NCBI RefSeq assembly: GCF_017742235.1
Contig: NZ_JAGHKQ010000003.1
Span: 310,001 to 374,000, forward strand
DNA length: 64,000 nucleotides
Direction of reading: 5' to 3'
From: Bacillus sp. 165
GTDB lineage: Bacteria > Bacillota > Bacilli > Bacillales > Bacillaceae_G
Positions 9,874-18,923 of this stretch are shown one piece after another. The stretch's first letter is position 1, and each line of letters starts with the position of its first letter. Position numbers and translations under genes: made by a program. The notes beneath the pieces were generated by a model. That model searched no databases. It was not told where the DNA came from and was given only the letters and a program-made list of their open reading frames with translations.

Positions 9874-10330
9874 ATTCCATCTCCTTTTTTATACCGCAAG
9901 ATACAGAATACTCTGTGCGGACTATGTTATCACTTTGATCCATATTCTCCCATCTGAGCAATAATTGCTCCAGTTCCCATAAGAATTGTTGTCTTTCTGA
10001 CTCACTTAGCATAAGGTGGGTGGCAACATTCGCATTAAAGGCATTGTTTCTTTTCTCCTGCTGTACAACAAATCGCGTTGCTTTTGCTTTGTAATATTTT
10101 TCAATAATACCGCTGTTTTCTTTCGTTTCTACCAGGTCAATGATGCCGCCTTTATACAGCAGTTGGATATGATAATGGACGCTTCCCGGTGTTTTGTTAA
10201 GTCGCACAGCAACCTGCTTTGCAGTTAACGCCTCTGCCTGTAAAAGATGCACAATTTTAATGCGCAGAGCATTTGCGATCAGCTTCTGTTGATCGGCTGA
10301 AATTACTAATTCATTTTCTCCTATATACAT
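9863..10330 (-). CDS. ArsR-like winged-helix transcriptional regulator of the MFS gene
   Basis: A 155-residue DNA-binding protein. Residues 12-80 form a winged helix-turn-helix of the HTH_20/ArsR-like type (A-D-Q-Q-K-L-I-A-N-A-L-R-I-K-I-V-H-L-L-Q and the recognition helix P-G-S-V-H-Y-H-I-Q-L-L). The rest is helical and may bind a ligand or dimerise. There are no cysteine metal-binding motifs, so it is probably not a metal sensor. AAAGGAGGAG precedes the ATG. Its stop overlaps the MFS start, and a perfect inverted repeat sits just upstream, so autoregulation together with the exporter is likely. Confidence 0.8.
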   Translation of the reverse strand: MYIGENELVISADQQKLIANALRIKIVHLLQAEALTAKQVAVRLNKTPGSVHYHIQLLYKGGIIDLVETKENSGIIEKYYKAKATRFVVQQEKRNNAFNANVATHLMLSESERQQFLWELEQLLLRWENMDQSDNIVRTEYSVSCGIKKEMEYDK

Positions 10331-10364
10331 ACCACTCCTCCTTTATCATTCTAAATTTTTTTAC

Positions 10365-10382
10365 GTTCTAATTTTTTAGAAC
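10365..10382. promoter_or_regulatory. Operator candidate for the ArsR-like regulator
   Basis: GTTCTAA-TTTT-TTAGAAC is a perfect 7-4-7 inverted repeat 35 bases upstream of the regulator start. A further half-site CGTTCTA lies about 100 bases away, near 10480. Confidence 0.6.
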
Positions 10383-10570
10383 ACAAGTGTTTATCCAGAA
10401 AATTCTTACTAATATCCCTCCAAATAACTTGTACCGTTTAGTAATAATAGCTTTATATATGGGGAATTTAGATGGGTCTCTACGTTCTATAAAGCTACCT
10501 TTCTATAGTTTATAGTTTTCTAAATTTTTTACACTCTTGAAGTAACCAACATCCTCGTTAATGATGAAGA

Positions 10571-10602
10571 AAAAAACTGAGCAATACAAATTCACTGCTC
10601 AG
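10571..10602 (-). terminator. Terminator of the OCD/M19/CocE operon
   Basis: On the minus strand CTGAGCA pairs with TGCTCAG over a 12-base loop and is followed by a run of seven T. It lies about 28 bases after the hydrolase stop codon. Confidence 0.85.
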
Positions 10603-10630
10603 CCTTTACTTCTATAATGTTTCGGATTTA

Positions 10631-12751
10631 CTACAGCCTTCCATACAATACTGGCAGCATTACACAACTTGGATACTCCTTTGTATGATATACCTTTTGA
10701 GTAACTACAAGCGGGGCAGGTTCATCATAAGGGTTTTCACCGGTATTCGTATTTGGAAAAGCAACAAATTTACTGGATGAAGTAATAGTAAATCGAATTC
10801 GATGCCCTTTTTTAAAAGTATGGGCAATGTTTTGCATATAAATCTTATATTTTTCTATTTTTTCAGGTGTTAACAGCTCTGGTGAATCAAATCCATTGCG
10901 ATATTTCGCCCTTACAATATAATTGGACAAACGGATAGAATTATTATGTTCGTCTACATCTGTTAAGGTTACCACCCAATCTGTATCTTTCCCTGTAGAG
11001 GAAGCATATAATTCTGCCGATAGTTCACCTGCAATCGCTACTTCTTCTTCTAGCACATCTGATGTATACACCAAAATGTCATTTCGAAGTTCATATTGTT
11101 TTAAATTCTCAGGTTCACGTTCACCACTGTCGTTCATTGGAAAAGTAGGATCATATATATAGCTGTCACTTACTTCATTCTCGTAAATCGCAGCTGTTAA
11201 TCTCCCGTCTCCAAAGCTTGAATTTGCTTGTCCATTGCTCGTTAAGTAAAACGGTGTTACTGCCGCTTCAACAGGTGTCCAGTCATCAGACGTTTTCCAC
11301 GTATTTTCACCAACCAAGTAATAGGAAGCACGGGGCTCTTTATCGATTCCATTCTCTACTCCTTTTAAATATCGGTCAAACCATTTCAACACATTAATAT
11401 CATAATTATATACTACTGCATCGTTACTAAAGCGGATTCCTTGTAAGTCTCTTGCTCGGTTAGGTCCATGCTCCCAAGGTCCTAACCAAATTTTCCGATT
11501 TGCCACATCGTGCTCTGTCAGCATTCTCCACGTTTCAGAAACCCCGGGTCCATCCCCATCATACCATCCTGAAATAACAAACATCGGTACATTCACATAT
11601 TTACCTCTCTCAGTGAATGTACAATTTTTCCAAAACCCATCATACTCTGGATGCTCACTCCAAATGTCCCACGGTCCAGAAGACTTTCCAATCATTTGCT
11701 GCGGAATGTCTTTTATCGGTCTAGCATCTACAGCCACTTCAGGATTCACCGTGATTCCTGCAAAAATATCGAAATCTGTTCTTGTTCCAACAGATTGTGC
11801 TAAAGTCCAGCAAAGAAGCGGCCATGAGCAAACAGTTCCCCCTCTTCTCACCGTATCTACAAATGGAGAACCCACATTTACCTCATTCACAACAGCTTTT
11901 AAATTAGGATGTCCACTAGTTGATGCTGCAGTTACAATATATCCAAGATAAGAGGCTCCCCACATCCCAACATCTCCATTGGACCAATTCTGCTTGATAA
12001 TCCAGTCAATCGTATCGCTGCTATCGTCTCTTTCATAATAAAATGGGACTAGCTCCCCTTCTGAATCAGCTCGTCCGCGAACATCTTGCGAAACAACTGC
12101 ATATCCTTTATTCGCCCAGCGCAGCAATATTTCTTTTCGCAAATGACGGTCATAGCAAGTACGAACAAGAATAGTCGGTAATTGTACGCCTTCCAGCCCT
12201 TCTGGTAAATATACATCGGTTGCTAGTTTGACCCCATCTCTCATTGGAATCAGATATGTACCTAAATCGTTTACACCATACTCAGGTTTAGACAACAACG
12301 GATCATCATATAAAACAAGCGGCGTTACTGTTTCATATCCTTCTTTCACTAGAATCTCCATGCCGCTTCTATTAGGGGCAACAAAGGCAATAATTTGTCC
12401 ATCTGCAACAACAACATCTACAGCTGTCTCATTTCTTAATGCCCACACTTGTGAAGTTTTCCCAGTCGCCACATCAGAATACGTGATGTATCTTTCGAAG
12501 GTTTGCCCATTTTGCAGCACGACTTGTTCTCCTGACCAAATCCCATTTTCATAATGAGGCATATTTTCATGTATTGTTTTAAGAGGCATATTGTATTTAT
12601 TTTGTGGTGATAATACAGATTCCTGCATTTGCGTCCGTCTTCTTCTGTCTACTGCCGCGTGCAAAATTTTTTCTTTTGTAAATCGTATTTTTCCATCATA
12701 CACACCGGCGCAATAAAAGTTGAATATCGTTTCTTCTAAATATGGCTTCAT
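10631..12751 (-). CDS. CocE/NonD family serine hydrolase (S15-type acyl/peptidyl hydrolase)
   Basis: A 706-residue protein. The alpha/beta hydrolase begins near residue 165 (R-D-G-V-K-L-A-T-D-V-Y-L-P). The nucleophile elbow G-A-S-Y-L-G lies near 268, the acid is likely in G-W-Y-D-G-D near 397 and the histidine in G-P-W-E-H-G-P near 427. A C-terminal jelly-roll domain typical of X-Pro dipeptidyl peptidase and cocaine esterase relatives follows. The first 150 residues form an extra N-terminal domain that I cannot assign. There is no signal peptide. It is the last gene of a three-gene operon: its ATG directly abuts the stop codon of the M19-like gene. Family members cleave esters or amides; the substrate here is unknown. 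Confidence 0.85.
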   Translation of the reverse strand: MKPYLEETIFNFYCAGVYDGKIRFTKEKILHAAVDRRRRTQMQESVLSPQNKYNMPLKTIHENMPHYENGIWSGEQVVLQNGQTFERYITYSDVATGKTSQVWALRNETAVDVVVADGQIIAFVAPNRSGMEILVKEGYETVTPLVLYDDPLLSKPEYGVNDLGTYLIPMRDGVKLATDVYLPEGLEGVQLPTILVRTCYDRHLRKEILLRWANKGYAVVSQDVRGRADSEGELVPFYYERDDSSDTIDWIIKQNWSNGDVGMWGASYLGYIVTAASTSGHPNLKAVVNEVNVGSPFVDTVRRGGTVCSWPLLCWTLAQSVGTRTDFDIFAGITVNPEVAVDARPIKDIPQQMIGKSSGPWDIWSEHPEYDGFWKNCTFTERGKYVNVPMFVISGWYDGDGPGVSETWRMLTEHDVANRKIWLGPWEHGPNRARDLQGIRFSNDAVVYNYDINVLKWFDRYLKGVENGIDKEPRASYYLVGENTWKTSDDWTPVEAAVTPFYLTSNGQANSSFGDGRLTAAIYENEVSDSYIYDPTFPMNDSGEREPENLKQYELRNDILVYTSDVLEEEVAIAGELSAELYASSTGKDTDWVVTLTDVDEHNNSIRLSNYIVRAKYRNGFDSPELLTPEKIEKYKIYMQNIAHTFKKGHRIRFTITSSSKFVAFPNTNTGENPYDEPAPLVVTQKVYHTKEYPSCVMLPVLYGRL

Positions 12752-13915
12752 TTATTTCGCCCCCCAAACTTCTGTAAACACTCGTAACCAGTTTTCGCCA
12801 AGTACCTTTTGAATATCTGTATCAGTATAGCCTCTTTTAATTAATCCCCTTGTAAAATTAAGAAATGAGCCGTATCGTTCAAATCCAATAATAGTTTCTG
12901 TAGATGGACCGTTCCCTTTCTCAAAACCTAATCGCGGAGCAATGTGCTCTTTAAAATAAACTAGTGACCATGTTACGTCACTCATTGGCCAATCTGTACC
13001 AATACCTACATGGTCAATTCCAACTAGATTGATAATATATTCAATATGATCTAATACATGATCAACAGTGGTTTTCCTAGGCTCATGGTGAATAAACCAT
13101 GGCATTGCAAACACGCCGATTACTCCGCCTGTACCCGCAATCGCTTTTATTTCTTCATCACTTTTACATCGCATATGATGAAAAATAGACTCTACTCCTG
13201 TATGAGAGGCAATAACTGGTTTAGTAGAATAATAGCATGCGTCTAACGTTGTTTGTTTACCGCAATGACCTGTATCAACTACAATCCCCAGCTCATTTAA
13301 CGTCCGTACGAATTCTATTCCAAAATTCGTTAATCCCGCATTTGATTTTTCTGCACATCCTGCACCGACAAAGTCTTGATTATTGTAAGTTAATTGAAGT
13401 ACGCGTAAACCAAAGGCATGCAAGGTTTTGAGCAATTCTAAATTTTTTCCGATTCCAATTGTATTTTGCGAGGTAATAATGCCTGCCTTCTGATTATTCT
13501 GTTTAGCATGAATAATATCTTCTGCTTTTAACGCTTTTGATAACCAATCAAATGAATCAAACTGCTGCTGCACCTCAGTCATACTTTTAATCATACTTTC
13601 GTAATCTGTTAAATCCAGCTCTCGATTTCCTGCTGTAATTCCTGATTGATACCACTCATCTTTATACTCTGCGATTTCGTGGTTGATTGCCTTATTTAAG
13701 ATAATCTCCCGAGGCAAACTGCTATATTTCATCGGATCACCTTTAAAAGGCTCGCATATCTCTTTTATTTCTTCCGAAAGACGAGAAGAAATTACACGGG
13801 GGGATAACGGTCCTTGAAACAATAAGTCTATGATAATACTTTCTTCATGAAGCTTCAGCGCTCTGTTTTCTTCCGCTTCTGTTAATCCGAATTCATACTG
13901 TAACAGCTGATTCAT
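12752..13915 (-). CDS. Divergent membrane-dipeptidase-like (M19) protein
   Basis: A 387-residue TIM-barrel protein of the renal dipeptidase family. The later metal and substrate motifs are visible: V-V-D-T-G-H near residue 213, V-I-A-S-H-T-G near 233, H-H-M-R-C-K-S-D-E near 246 and H-V-G-I-G-T-D-W near 300. The N-terminal H-x-D metal pair seems replaced (I-I-I-D-L-L-F-Q where the family has D-x-H-x-D), and the bridging Glu also seems replaced (I-I-T-S-Q-N). A classical two-zinc dipeptidase site is therefore doubtful. It lies 16 bases after the OCD-like gene and abuts the hydrolase gene, so the three should act in one pathway on a small amide or amino-acid derivative (inference). Confidence 0.8.
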   Translation of the reverse strand: MNQLLQYEFGLTEAEENRALKLHEESIIIDLLFQGPLSPRVISSRLSEEIKEICEPFKGDPMKYSSLPREIILNKAINHEIAEYKDEWYQSGITAGNRELDLTDYESMIKSMTEVQQQFDSFDWLSKALKAEDIIHAKQNNQKAGIITSQNTIGIGKNLELLKTLHAFGLRVLQLTYNNQDFVGAGCAEKSNAGLTNFGIEFVRTLNELGIVVDTGHCGKQTTLDACYYSTKPVIASHTGVESIFHHMRCKSDEEIKAIAGTGGVIGVFAMPWFIHHEPRKTTVDHVLDHIEYIINLVGIDHVGIGTDWPMSDVTWSLVYFKEHIAPRLGFEKGNGPSTETIIGFERYGSFLNFTRGLIKRGYTDTDIQKVLGENWLRVFTEVWGAK

Positions 13916-13931
13916 TCACGGTTTCTCTCCT

Positions 13932-14903
13932 TTAAAAGTTGATAGTTGTTCCTTTGTGAAGACGTACGGCTTTTTGATATATAAAATTAGCAGCAGCAAG
14001 ATCCTCACATGCTAGTCCTAATGATTTAAATATTGTTGTTTGTTCCATCTCTGATCGCTCATATCCCTTCATAACTAACTCACTAAGCTCGCCGCATATA
14101 TGATGCTCATCTATTACCCCTTCCTGTAATGGGATTAAATAGTCTCCTGCTTCGTTTAATGCAGATTCCATTTTATCCACATACAGCACTGAGCTCTTGA
14201 CGAGATTGGAATCCAGTTCCCGATCTTTTGCCTTGCAAGCTCCCACAGCATTTATATGGGCACCTTGCTTCACCCATTCTTTCTGTAAAATAGGAGTTTT
14301 TGACGAAGTCACTGTACAAATGATATCGCTGTTATACACCGTTTCCTCTATCGTATCATATATTTGAATTTCAATATCTAACTTTTCTGACATTTCAGAT
14401 TGGAATTTTTTTAGCCGTTCTTTGTTTTGTCCCCAGACTTTTATTTGTGTAATCGGTCTGACAAATAGCATTGCTTCCAAATGAGTTCTAGCTTGTGTAC
14501 CCGTACCAAGTATGCTCAATGCTGCAGAATCTTTTTTACTCAGTAAATTTGTCGCTACTGCACTTACCGCTGCCGTACGGATTGCTGTAATATTTGTCCC
14601 ATCTATCATTGCTTTAAAGCTACCATTACTAGAATCGAATAATAAAACGGTCCCTTGATGAGAAGGCAAAGCAGATGCATGATTATTATCAAAAACAGTG
14701 ATTAATTTAGCACCGACAGTCTCCTCCGTTTTGAGATAAGCCGGCATAATTCCGAATACATTTTCTTGTTCTAGCGGAATTGCCGTTCGTACAGGTTGGA
14801 TAATACCTCTCTTTCCTAAATCATGAAAGACTTTTTCCATTACCAATATGCAATCCCTCATTGACATTAATTCTCGTACTGCCTCTTTATTAATAACTAG
14901 CAT
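13932..14903 (-). CDS. Ornithine cyclodeaminase / mu-crystallin family NAD(P)-dependent enzyme
   Basis: A 323-residue first gene of the operon. The Rossmann dinucleotide motif L-G-T-G-T-Q-A-R-T-H is near residue 135, preceded by T-A-A-V-S-A-V-A-T and followed by the substrate-region D-K-M-E-S-A-L-N-E-A-G-D near 250. Family members include ornithine cyclodeaminase, alanine dehydrogenase, ketimine reductase and opine-type dehydrogenases (SbnB), so sequence alone does not fix the reaction. The ATG follows an AGGAGG-like site (GGAGGAAACT). Co-transcription with an M19-like protein and a CocE-type hydrolase points to turnover of N-modified or cyclic amino acids rather than proline synthesis. Confidence 0.85.
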   Translation of the reverse strand: MLVINKEAVRELMSMRDCILVMEKVFHDLGKRGIIQPVRTAIPLEQENVFGIMPAYLKTEETVGAKLITVFDNNHASALPSHQGTVLLFDSSNGSFKAMIDGTNITAIRTAAVSAVATNLLSKKDSAALSILGTGTQARTHLEAMLFVRPITQIKVWGQNKERLKKFQSEMSEKLDIEIQIYDTIEETVYNSDIICTVTSSKTPILQKEWVKQGAHINAVGACKAKDRELDSNLVKSSVLYVDKMESALNEAGDYLIPLQEGVIDEHHICGELSELVMKGYERSEMEQTTIFKSLGLACEDLAAANFIYQKAVRLHKGTTINF

Positions 14904-14967
14904 AGTTTCCTCCTAGTGTTTACAATGTATAAAAAATGACTAATAGAACTTCTTATCTTTCAAAATT

Positions 14968-14992
14968 AAACGGTCGCAGTTGCGACCGTTTT
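14968..14992. terminator. Bidirectional terminator, probably of argS
   Basis: CGGTCGCA and TGCGACCG form a perfect 8-bp stem with a 2-base centre, extended by flanking A and T runs. It lies about 180 bases after the argS stop. In the stretch 15001-15171 a 33-codon minus frame ends in Y-R-H-T-Y-Y-T-L-D-M, which could be the tail of a lost gene. Confidence 0.75.
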
Positions 14993-15171
14993 TTAATCTA
15001 TTGCATTCCTAATTAATGTAAGCTCATATCCAATGTATAGTAAGTATGACGATACCCAACATAATTCGTACGACTCTCCATGTGAATTCCCTTAGTCACC
15101 TTATGATGCACGTTCTACTCTAGAAAATCATGCAAATTCAAGAGTTTGCATTAAATCATTGCCCTGGCTCA

Positions 15172-16860
15172 TTACATGTCCAGAGGAGCCTGCAGCCCAA
15201 GGAGATCTAATGCCCCTTTCAATACAATAGTCACTGCATAGACGAGCTGCAAGCGGCTTTGCTGCTCGTCATTGTCCTCCAATATGCGTACATTACCATA
15301 ATACTTGTTGAACGCTTGAGCTAAGTCGAGTACATACTTCGCGATTTGGGATGGCTCGTAGCGTTCGAAGGCTCTTTCTAAAACTGCTGGAAATTCCTCT
15401 AATAGCTTCACGACACCCCAACTTAAATCATCGGTCAAGTTCACTGTGCGCTCTGCCGGTTGGAAATTTCCTTTTCGCAAGATGGAAAATGCACGGGCAT
15501 GAGTATATTGTACATATGGCCCAGTTTCCCCTTCAAACTTCAGCATATTTTCTAATGAAAATTCAATGCTGTTTGTACGCTCATTTTTCAAATCTTGGAA
15601 TATGATAGCCCCGACGCCGACTTGTCTTGCTGTTTCTTTCTTGTTCGGCAAGCTTGGATTTTTCTCTTCAATGTTTTTCTCAGCAAGCGCAATTGCTTCT
15701 TGAATGACTTCTTCTAGCAGCACGACTTTCCCTTTTCTTGTGGACATCTTTTTGCCGTCCTTTAAAATGAGCCCGAACGGTATGTGAGACATACCTTCTA
15801 CCCACGAATAGCCCATTTTCTTGAGCACCGCAAAAAGCTGTTCAAAATGCAAGCTCTGCTCACCGCCTACTACGTATAAAGCACGATCAAATTGGTACGT
15901 ATTTTGTCTGTAAATCGCTGCTGTTAAATCACGGGTAGCATATAAGGTTGCTCCATCCGATTTTTTGATTAAGCATGGCGGTAATTCCTTTTCTTCAATA
16001 GTTACCACCTGTGCGCCGTCAGACTCCACTAATAGCTGCTTCTCTTCTAAAAGCTTTACCATATCGTCCATTTTATCATTATAAAACGCTTCGCCGTTAA
16101 AGCTGTCAAAGGAAACACCAAGCAGCTCATAAATACGAGAAAACTCTTGCAGCGACTCTGTTCTGAACCATTTCCATAAGTGCGTCGCTTCTTCATCTCC
16201 ATCCTCTAGCTTTTTAAACCATGCCCGTCCTTCTTCTTCAAGGTCGGGATTCTCTTTCGCGTCTTCATGAAATTTTACATACAGCGTAAACAATTCTTTA
16301 ATTGGATTTTGCTTAACCTTCTCTTCGCTTCCCCATCGTTTGTATGCAGACATTAATTTCCCGAACTGCGTTCCCCAATCTCCTACATAATTAATCCCTA
16401 CTACCTCATAACCGCATTTTTCAGAAATGTTGTAAAGAGCATTTCCGATAACAGTAGAGCGCAAATGTCCCATAGAAAATGGTTTGGCAATGTTTGGAGA
16501 CGAAAAATCGATGATAATTGTTTTTCCTTTCCCAAATGCGTGTGCTCCATATGCATCTTTTTCTTTAGTGACAAGGGATATAATTTCATTGCTGACCCTT
16601 TGACGGTTTAAAAAAGCATTTATATAAGGCCCTACTGCCTCTATTTTTGTCAGCATAGGTGATTCAATAGTGTTTGCTAGTTCCTGTGCAATCACTACAG
16701 GAGATTTGCGTAAGGACTTTGCCAGTTCAAAGCAAGGAAATGCTAAATCGCCGTGTTGTTCATGCTTTGGAATTTCAATTACAGATTCAATCTTCTCAAG
16801 CTGCATATATTCATGCAGCTTTTGATGCAGCGCTTCTGCGAATACCGATTTGTAGCTCAT
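15172..16860 (-). CDS. argS: Arginyl-tRNA synthetase, Lactobacillales-type
   Basis: A 562-residue class I synthetase that charges tRNA-Arg. The N-terminal additional domain carries H-G-D-L-A-F-P near residue 36. The signature N-I-A-K-P-F-S-M-G-H-L-R-S near 125 has Ser in place of the first His of HIGH, as in streptococcal and lactobacillal ArgRS. The K-K-M-S-T-R-K-G loop is near 365, and the C-terminal anticodon-binding DALR domain ends the protein. This class differs strongly from the main B. subtilis ArgRS. The ATG at 16860 has AAAGGAGG six bases upstream; the ATG two codons earlier abuts that site and is less likely. A T-box leader controls it. Confidence 0.93.
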   Translation of the reverse strand: MSYKSVFAEALHQKLHEYMQLEKIESVIEIPKHEQHGDLAFPCFELAKSLRKSPVVIAQELANTIESPMLTKIEAVGPYINAFLNRQRVSNEIISLVTKEKDAYGAHAFGKGKTIIIDFSSPNIAKPFSMGHLRSTVIGNALYNISEKCGYEVVGINYVGDWGTQFGKLMSAYKRWGSEEKVKQNPIKELFTLYVKFHEDAKENPDLEEEGRAWFKKLEDGDEEATHLWKWFRTESLQEFSRIYELLGVSFDSFNGEAFYNDKMDDMVKLLEEKQLLVESDGAQVVTIEEKELPPCLIKKSDGATLYATRDLTAAIYRQNTYQFDRALYVVGGEQSLHFEQLFAVLKKMGYSWVEGMSHIPFGLILKDGKKMSTRKGKVVLLEEVIQEAIALAEKNIEEKNPSLPNKKETARQVGVGAIIFQDLKNERTNSIEFSLENMLKFEGETGPYVQYTHARAFSILRKGNFQPAERTVNLTDDLSWGVVKLLEEFPAVLERAFERYEPSQIAKYVLDLAQAFNKYYGNVRILEDNDEQQSRLQLVYAVTIVLKGALDLLGLQAPLDM

Positions 16861-16879
16861 ATTCATCCTCCTTTATAAT

Positions 16880-17125
16880 AAAAAAATCCCGTCTCTATAA
16901 AAGAGACGAGATTACTATTCCCGTGGTACCACTCTTGTTGTTCTGTAACAGAACCACTTTACTCTTGTTAACGAGGCCCGCCCCGGCTTGCTTTACTGGT
17001 GGTTCAAGCAAGCATCTCCAAAGTGCGCTTCATTATTTCCCTTGCATCGGGCTTTCACCGGCCCCGATTCGCTTTGGCATTAGAAAATAACTACTCTCTT
17101 TATCCTTGACATTACTTATTTTCTT
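16880..17125 (-). promoter_or_regulatory. T-box leader of argS, specifier CGC (Arg)
   Basis: The T-box AGAGTGGTACCACGGG lies at 16918-16936. Stem I is closed by CCAAAG/CTTTGG, and just inside its 3' side GCGCA gives a CGC codon at 17025-17027 followed by A, as expected for a specifier. A terminator ATCTCGTCTCT/AGAGACGGGAT followed by seven T lies at 16880-16912, ahead of the ribosome binding site. Confidence 0.9.
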
Positions 17126-17132
17126 ATTGTTC

Positions 17133-17160
17133 ATTATACAGCTTTAGTTTGAATTTTCAA
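17133..17160 (-). promoter_or_regulatory. Sigma-A promoter of argS
   Basis: TTGAAA (17155-17160) and TATAAT (17133-17138) are 16 bases apart on the minus strand. The -35 box lies inside the last codons of the upstream methyltransferase gene, so argS has its own promoter without any intergenic space. Confidence 0.8.
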
Positions 17161-17935
17161 CTAATTTTTCAATAAATCCGTAATGAAATTTAGACGACCT
17201 TCTAATCAATTGATGAAACCCATACTTCTGAAAACGGGGACTGCGAAAATGATCCTTTAAGACTACTCGCCGCTTGGCTACCCGCATTGCCTCTGCTATG
17301 ATTGCCTCTGTTATATCATCGTATAAGGCGAAGTGCTTTAATCCACGTATTCCATCCGATTCTAGTATGCTTTCATCAAACATTGGGTCTAAATAGATCA
17401 CGTCAATCGAATGCTCAGGGCAAGTTTGCAGATACATCAAGTGATCGCTCTGGATAACCTGAATGCGTTTCATCGCTTCATTGATTTCTCGTACCTTAGC
17501 ATCCCATTTCTGCAATCCAATTGAAACGAGAAATGCCATAAACGGATTTGCTTCTATTCCTGTTACACTCCCTTTTTCTCCAACAACAAAGCTTGCCACA
17601 ATACTGTCCGACGCCATGCCGAGTGTACAATCAAGAAACGACATTCCTTCTTTAAGCTTCGCTGCGTCGATAAAAGGGTCATGTTCTCCCCTCATGAGCC
17701 GTTTCACACGAAACATAGAGGAATTCGGATGAAAGAAAAACGATTCTTCCGCTCCGTACGGATATATTTCTAAGCGGTTTTTGCCTACTACGAGCACATC
17801 ATCTTGAAACCTTGTATGTAAATCTGCCACAGAGTCCTCGTTTCGAGTATGCCACTTAGAGCTTAAGGCAGCGGCAACGTCTTTTGCATAGGTTATCATA
17901 TTTTCATTCGTTTTTCCTGCAGTTGTTATAATCAT
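17144..17935 (-). CDS. Class I SAM-dependent methyltransferase (RsmJ/YpiP-like)
   Basis: A 263-residue predicted methyltransferase. The start is the ATG at 17935 with AAAAGGTGAG upstream; a GTG three codons before is less well placed. After about 85 residues a Rossmann methyltransferase core begins: motif I as F-L-D-C-T-L-G-M-A-S-D near residue 103, acidic loop G-I-E-A-N-P near 130, and motif IV as I-Y-L-D-P-M-F near 183. D-P-M-F resembles the DPMY of the 16S rRNA methyltransferase RsmJ group, suggesting a nucleic-acid substrate (inference). It sits between argS and a dead phosphoesterase gene. Confidence 0.75.
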   Translation of the reverse strand: MIITTAGKTNENMITYAKDVAAALSSKWHTRNEDSVADLHTRFQDDVLVVGKNRLEIYPYGAEESFFFHPNSSMFRVKRLMRGEHDPFIDAAKLKEGMSFLDCTLGMASDSIVASFVVGEKGSVTGIEANPFMAFLVSIGLQKWDAKVREINEAMKRIQVIQSDHLMYLQTCPEHSIDVIYLDPMFDESILESDGIRGLKHFALYDDITEAIIAEAMRVAKRRVVLKDHFRSPRFQKYGFHQLIRRSSKFHYGFIEKLVENSN

Positions 17936-17951
17936 TACACTCACCTTTTAC

Positions 17952-18698
17952 TTACTTTCGCATTTGATCACCGTGGAATATTTTCAGAATAAATTCACGG
18001 TCCGGTACTTGCAGCTGTTCGTACGACAGCAAAAATACAGTATTATCATAATTAGCTCTCACAAAGCTAACTTCTATTTTTCCTTTTTCTATATTCACTA
18101 TAGCATACCGTGCAGTTGATGTATTATTGCACCCTAACGAACCTGGATTCGCATACATTGTTTTGTCGCCGTTAAAATAATGTAAAGGATGATGATGGCC
18201 AAAACAGATTAAATCGTACTTACAGTTAGAAAATAACGCTTCTTTATTACTAAGACTAGGTTCTACTATAGTATGAAACGGATCTTGACTGATGTGGGCA
18301 TTTAATTTCTGATGTTCAATATGATAATGGCTAAATAAAATAGAATGGCCTTCAATACTTTGTTCTATCCTTTGAGGTCACGATTCTAGCTTAGGCAGAA
18401 AGGACGAATCCATCCTTTCTGCAATCCATTGGTGATGCTGTTTGGCATACGCATGGCTTTTCGGATGTTTTTCGCCCTTTAGAAGAGTCATCACGGCTTC
18501 ATCATGATTACCTGTAATCATCGAAATATCACTTCTAGACAATAACATTTCCAGTACCTCATTTGTATCAGGTCCTATTGCTATCATATCCCCTAAGCAA
18601 TAAATTTGCTCAATATCCTGTTTGTTATCAATTTCTTCAAGAACCGACTGTAATGCAGGCACATTCCCATGAATATCTGCAATAATTGCGAACTTCAT
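17952..18698 (-). pseudogene. Calcineurin-like metallophosphoesterase with one in-frame TGA
   Basis: A 248-codon frame interrupted only by TGA at 18378-18380. Both halves are in the same register and together contain every metallophosphoesterase motif: D-I-H-G-N near residue 8, G-D near 38, G-N-H-D-E near 66, F-S-H-Y-H near 125 and G-H-H-H near 170. The context (L-E-S-stop-P-Q-R) suggests a TGG Trp codon became TGA. The family hydrolyses phosphodiesters or phosphomonoesters with two metal ions. Read-through of UGA is conceivable in Bacillus, but the simplest reading is recent inactivation. Confidence 0.8.
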
Positions 18699-18737
18699 AC
18701 TCGTCTGAATCTCCTTTGCACTTGGCAGTATGCTAGA

Positions 18738-18897
18738 TTACTTTAGCTGCTTATAATAAAACACGGTTGGATGTAATTCTCCATTTGCTGATTTAGCAAA
18801 TGCAGGAATTTTACCTGCTTCTACATATCCCATCGAGGAGTACAGCTTGTTAGATGGATCTCCTTATCTTGTATCAAGAACTAGAAGCGACCTGCAT
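18738..18897 (-). pseudogene. C-terminal remnant of a GNAT acetyltransferase
   Basis: The minus frame reads R-S-L-L-V-L-D-T-R-stop-G-D-P-S-N-K-L-Y-S-S-M-G-Y-V, then G-K-I-P-A-F-A and T-V-F-Y-Y-K-Q-L. This is the classic end of a GNAT protein (LDTREGDPSN-x-L-Y-x-x-x-G-Y), with a TAA where Glu (GAA) is expected. The upstream three quarters of the gene are missing. Confidence 0.7.
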
Positions 18898-18923
18898 TCA
18901 AGCTACCTGCAAGATTCCACCCC

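Noticed and set aside
15010..15110. A 33-codon minus frame ending R-H-T-Y-Y-T-L-D-M-S-L-H
   Set aside because: It resembles a protein C terminus but is too short to assign, and it has an upstream stop; noted only within the terminator entry.
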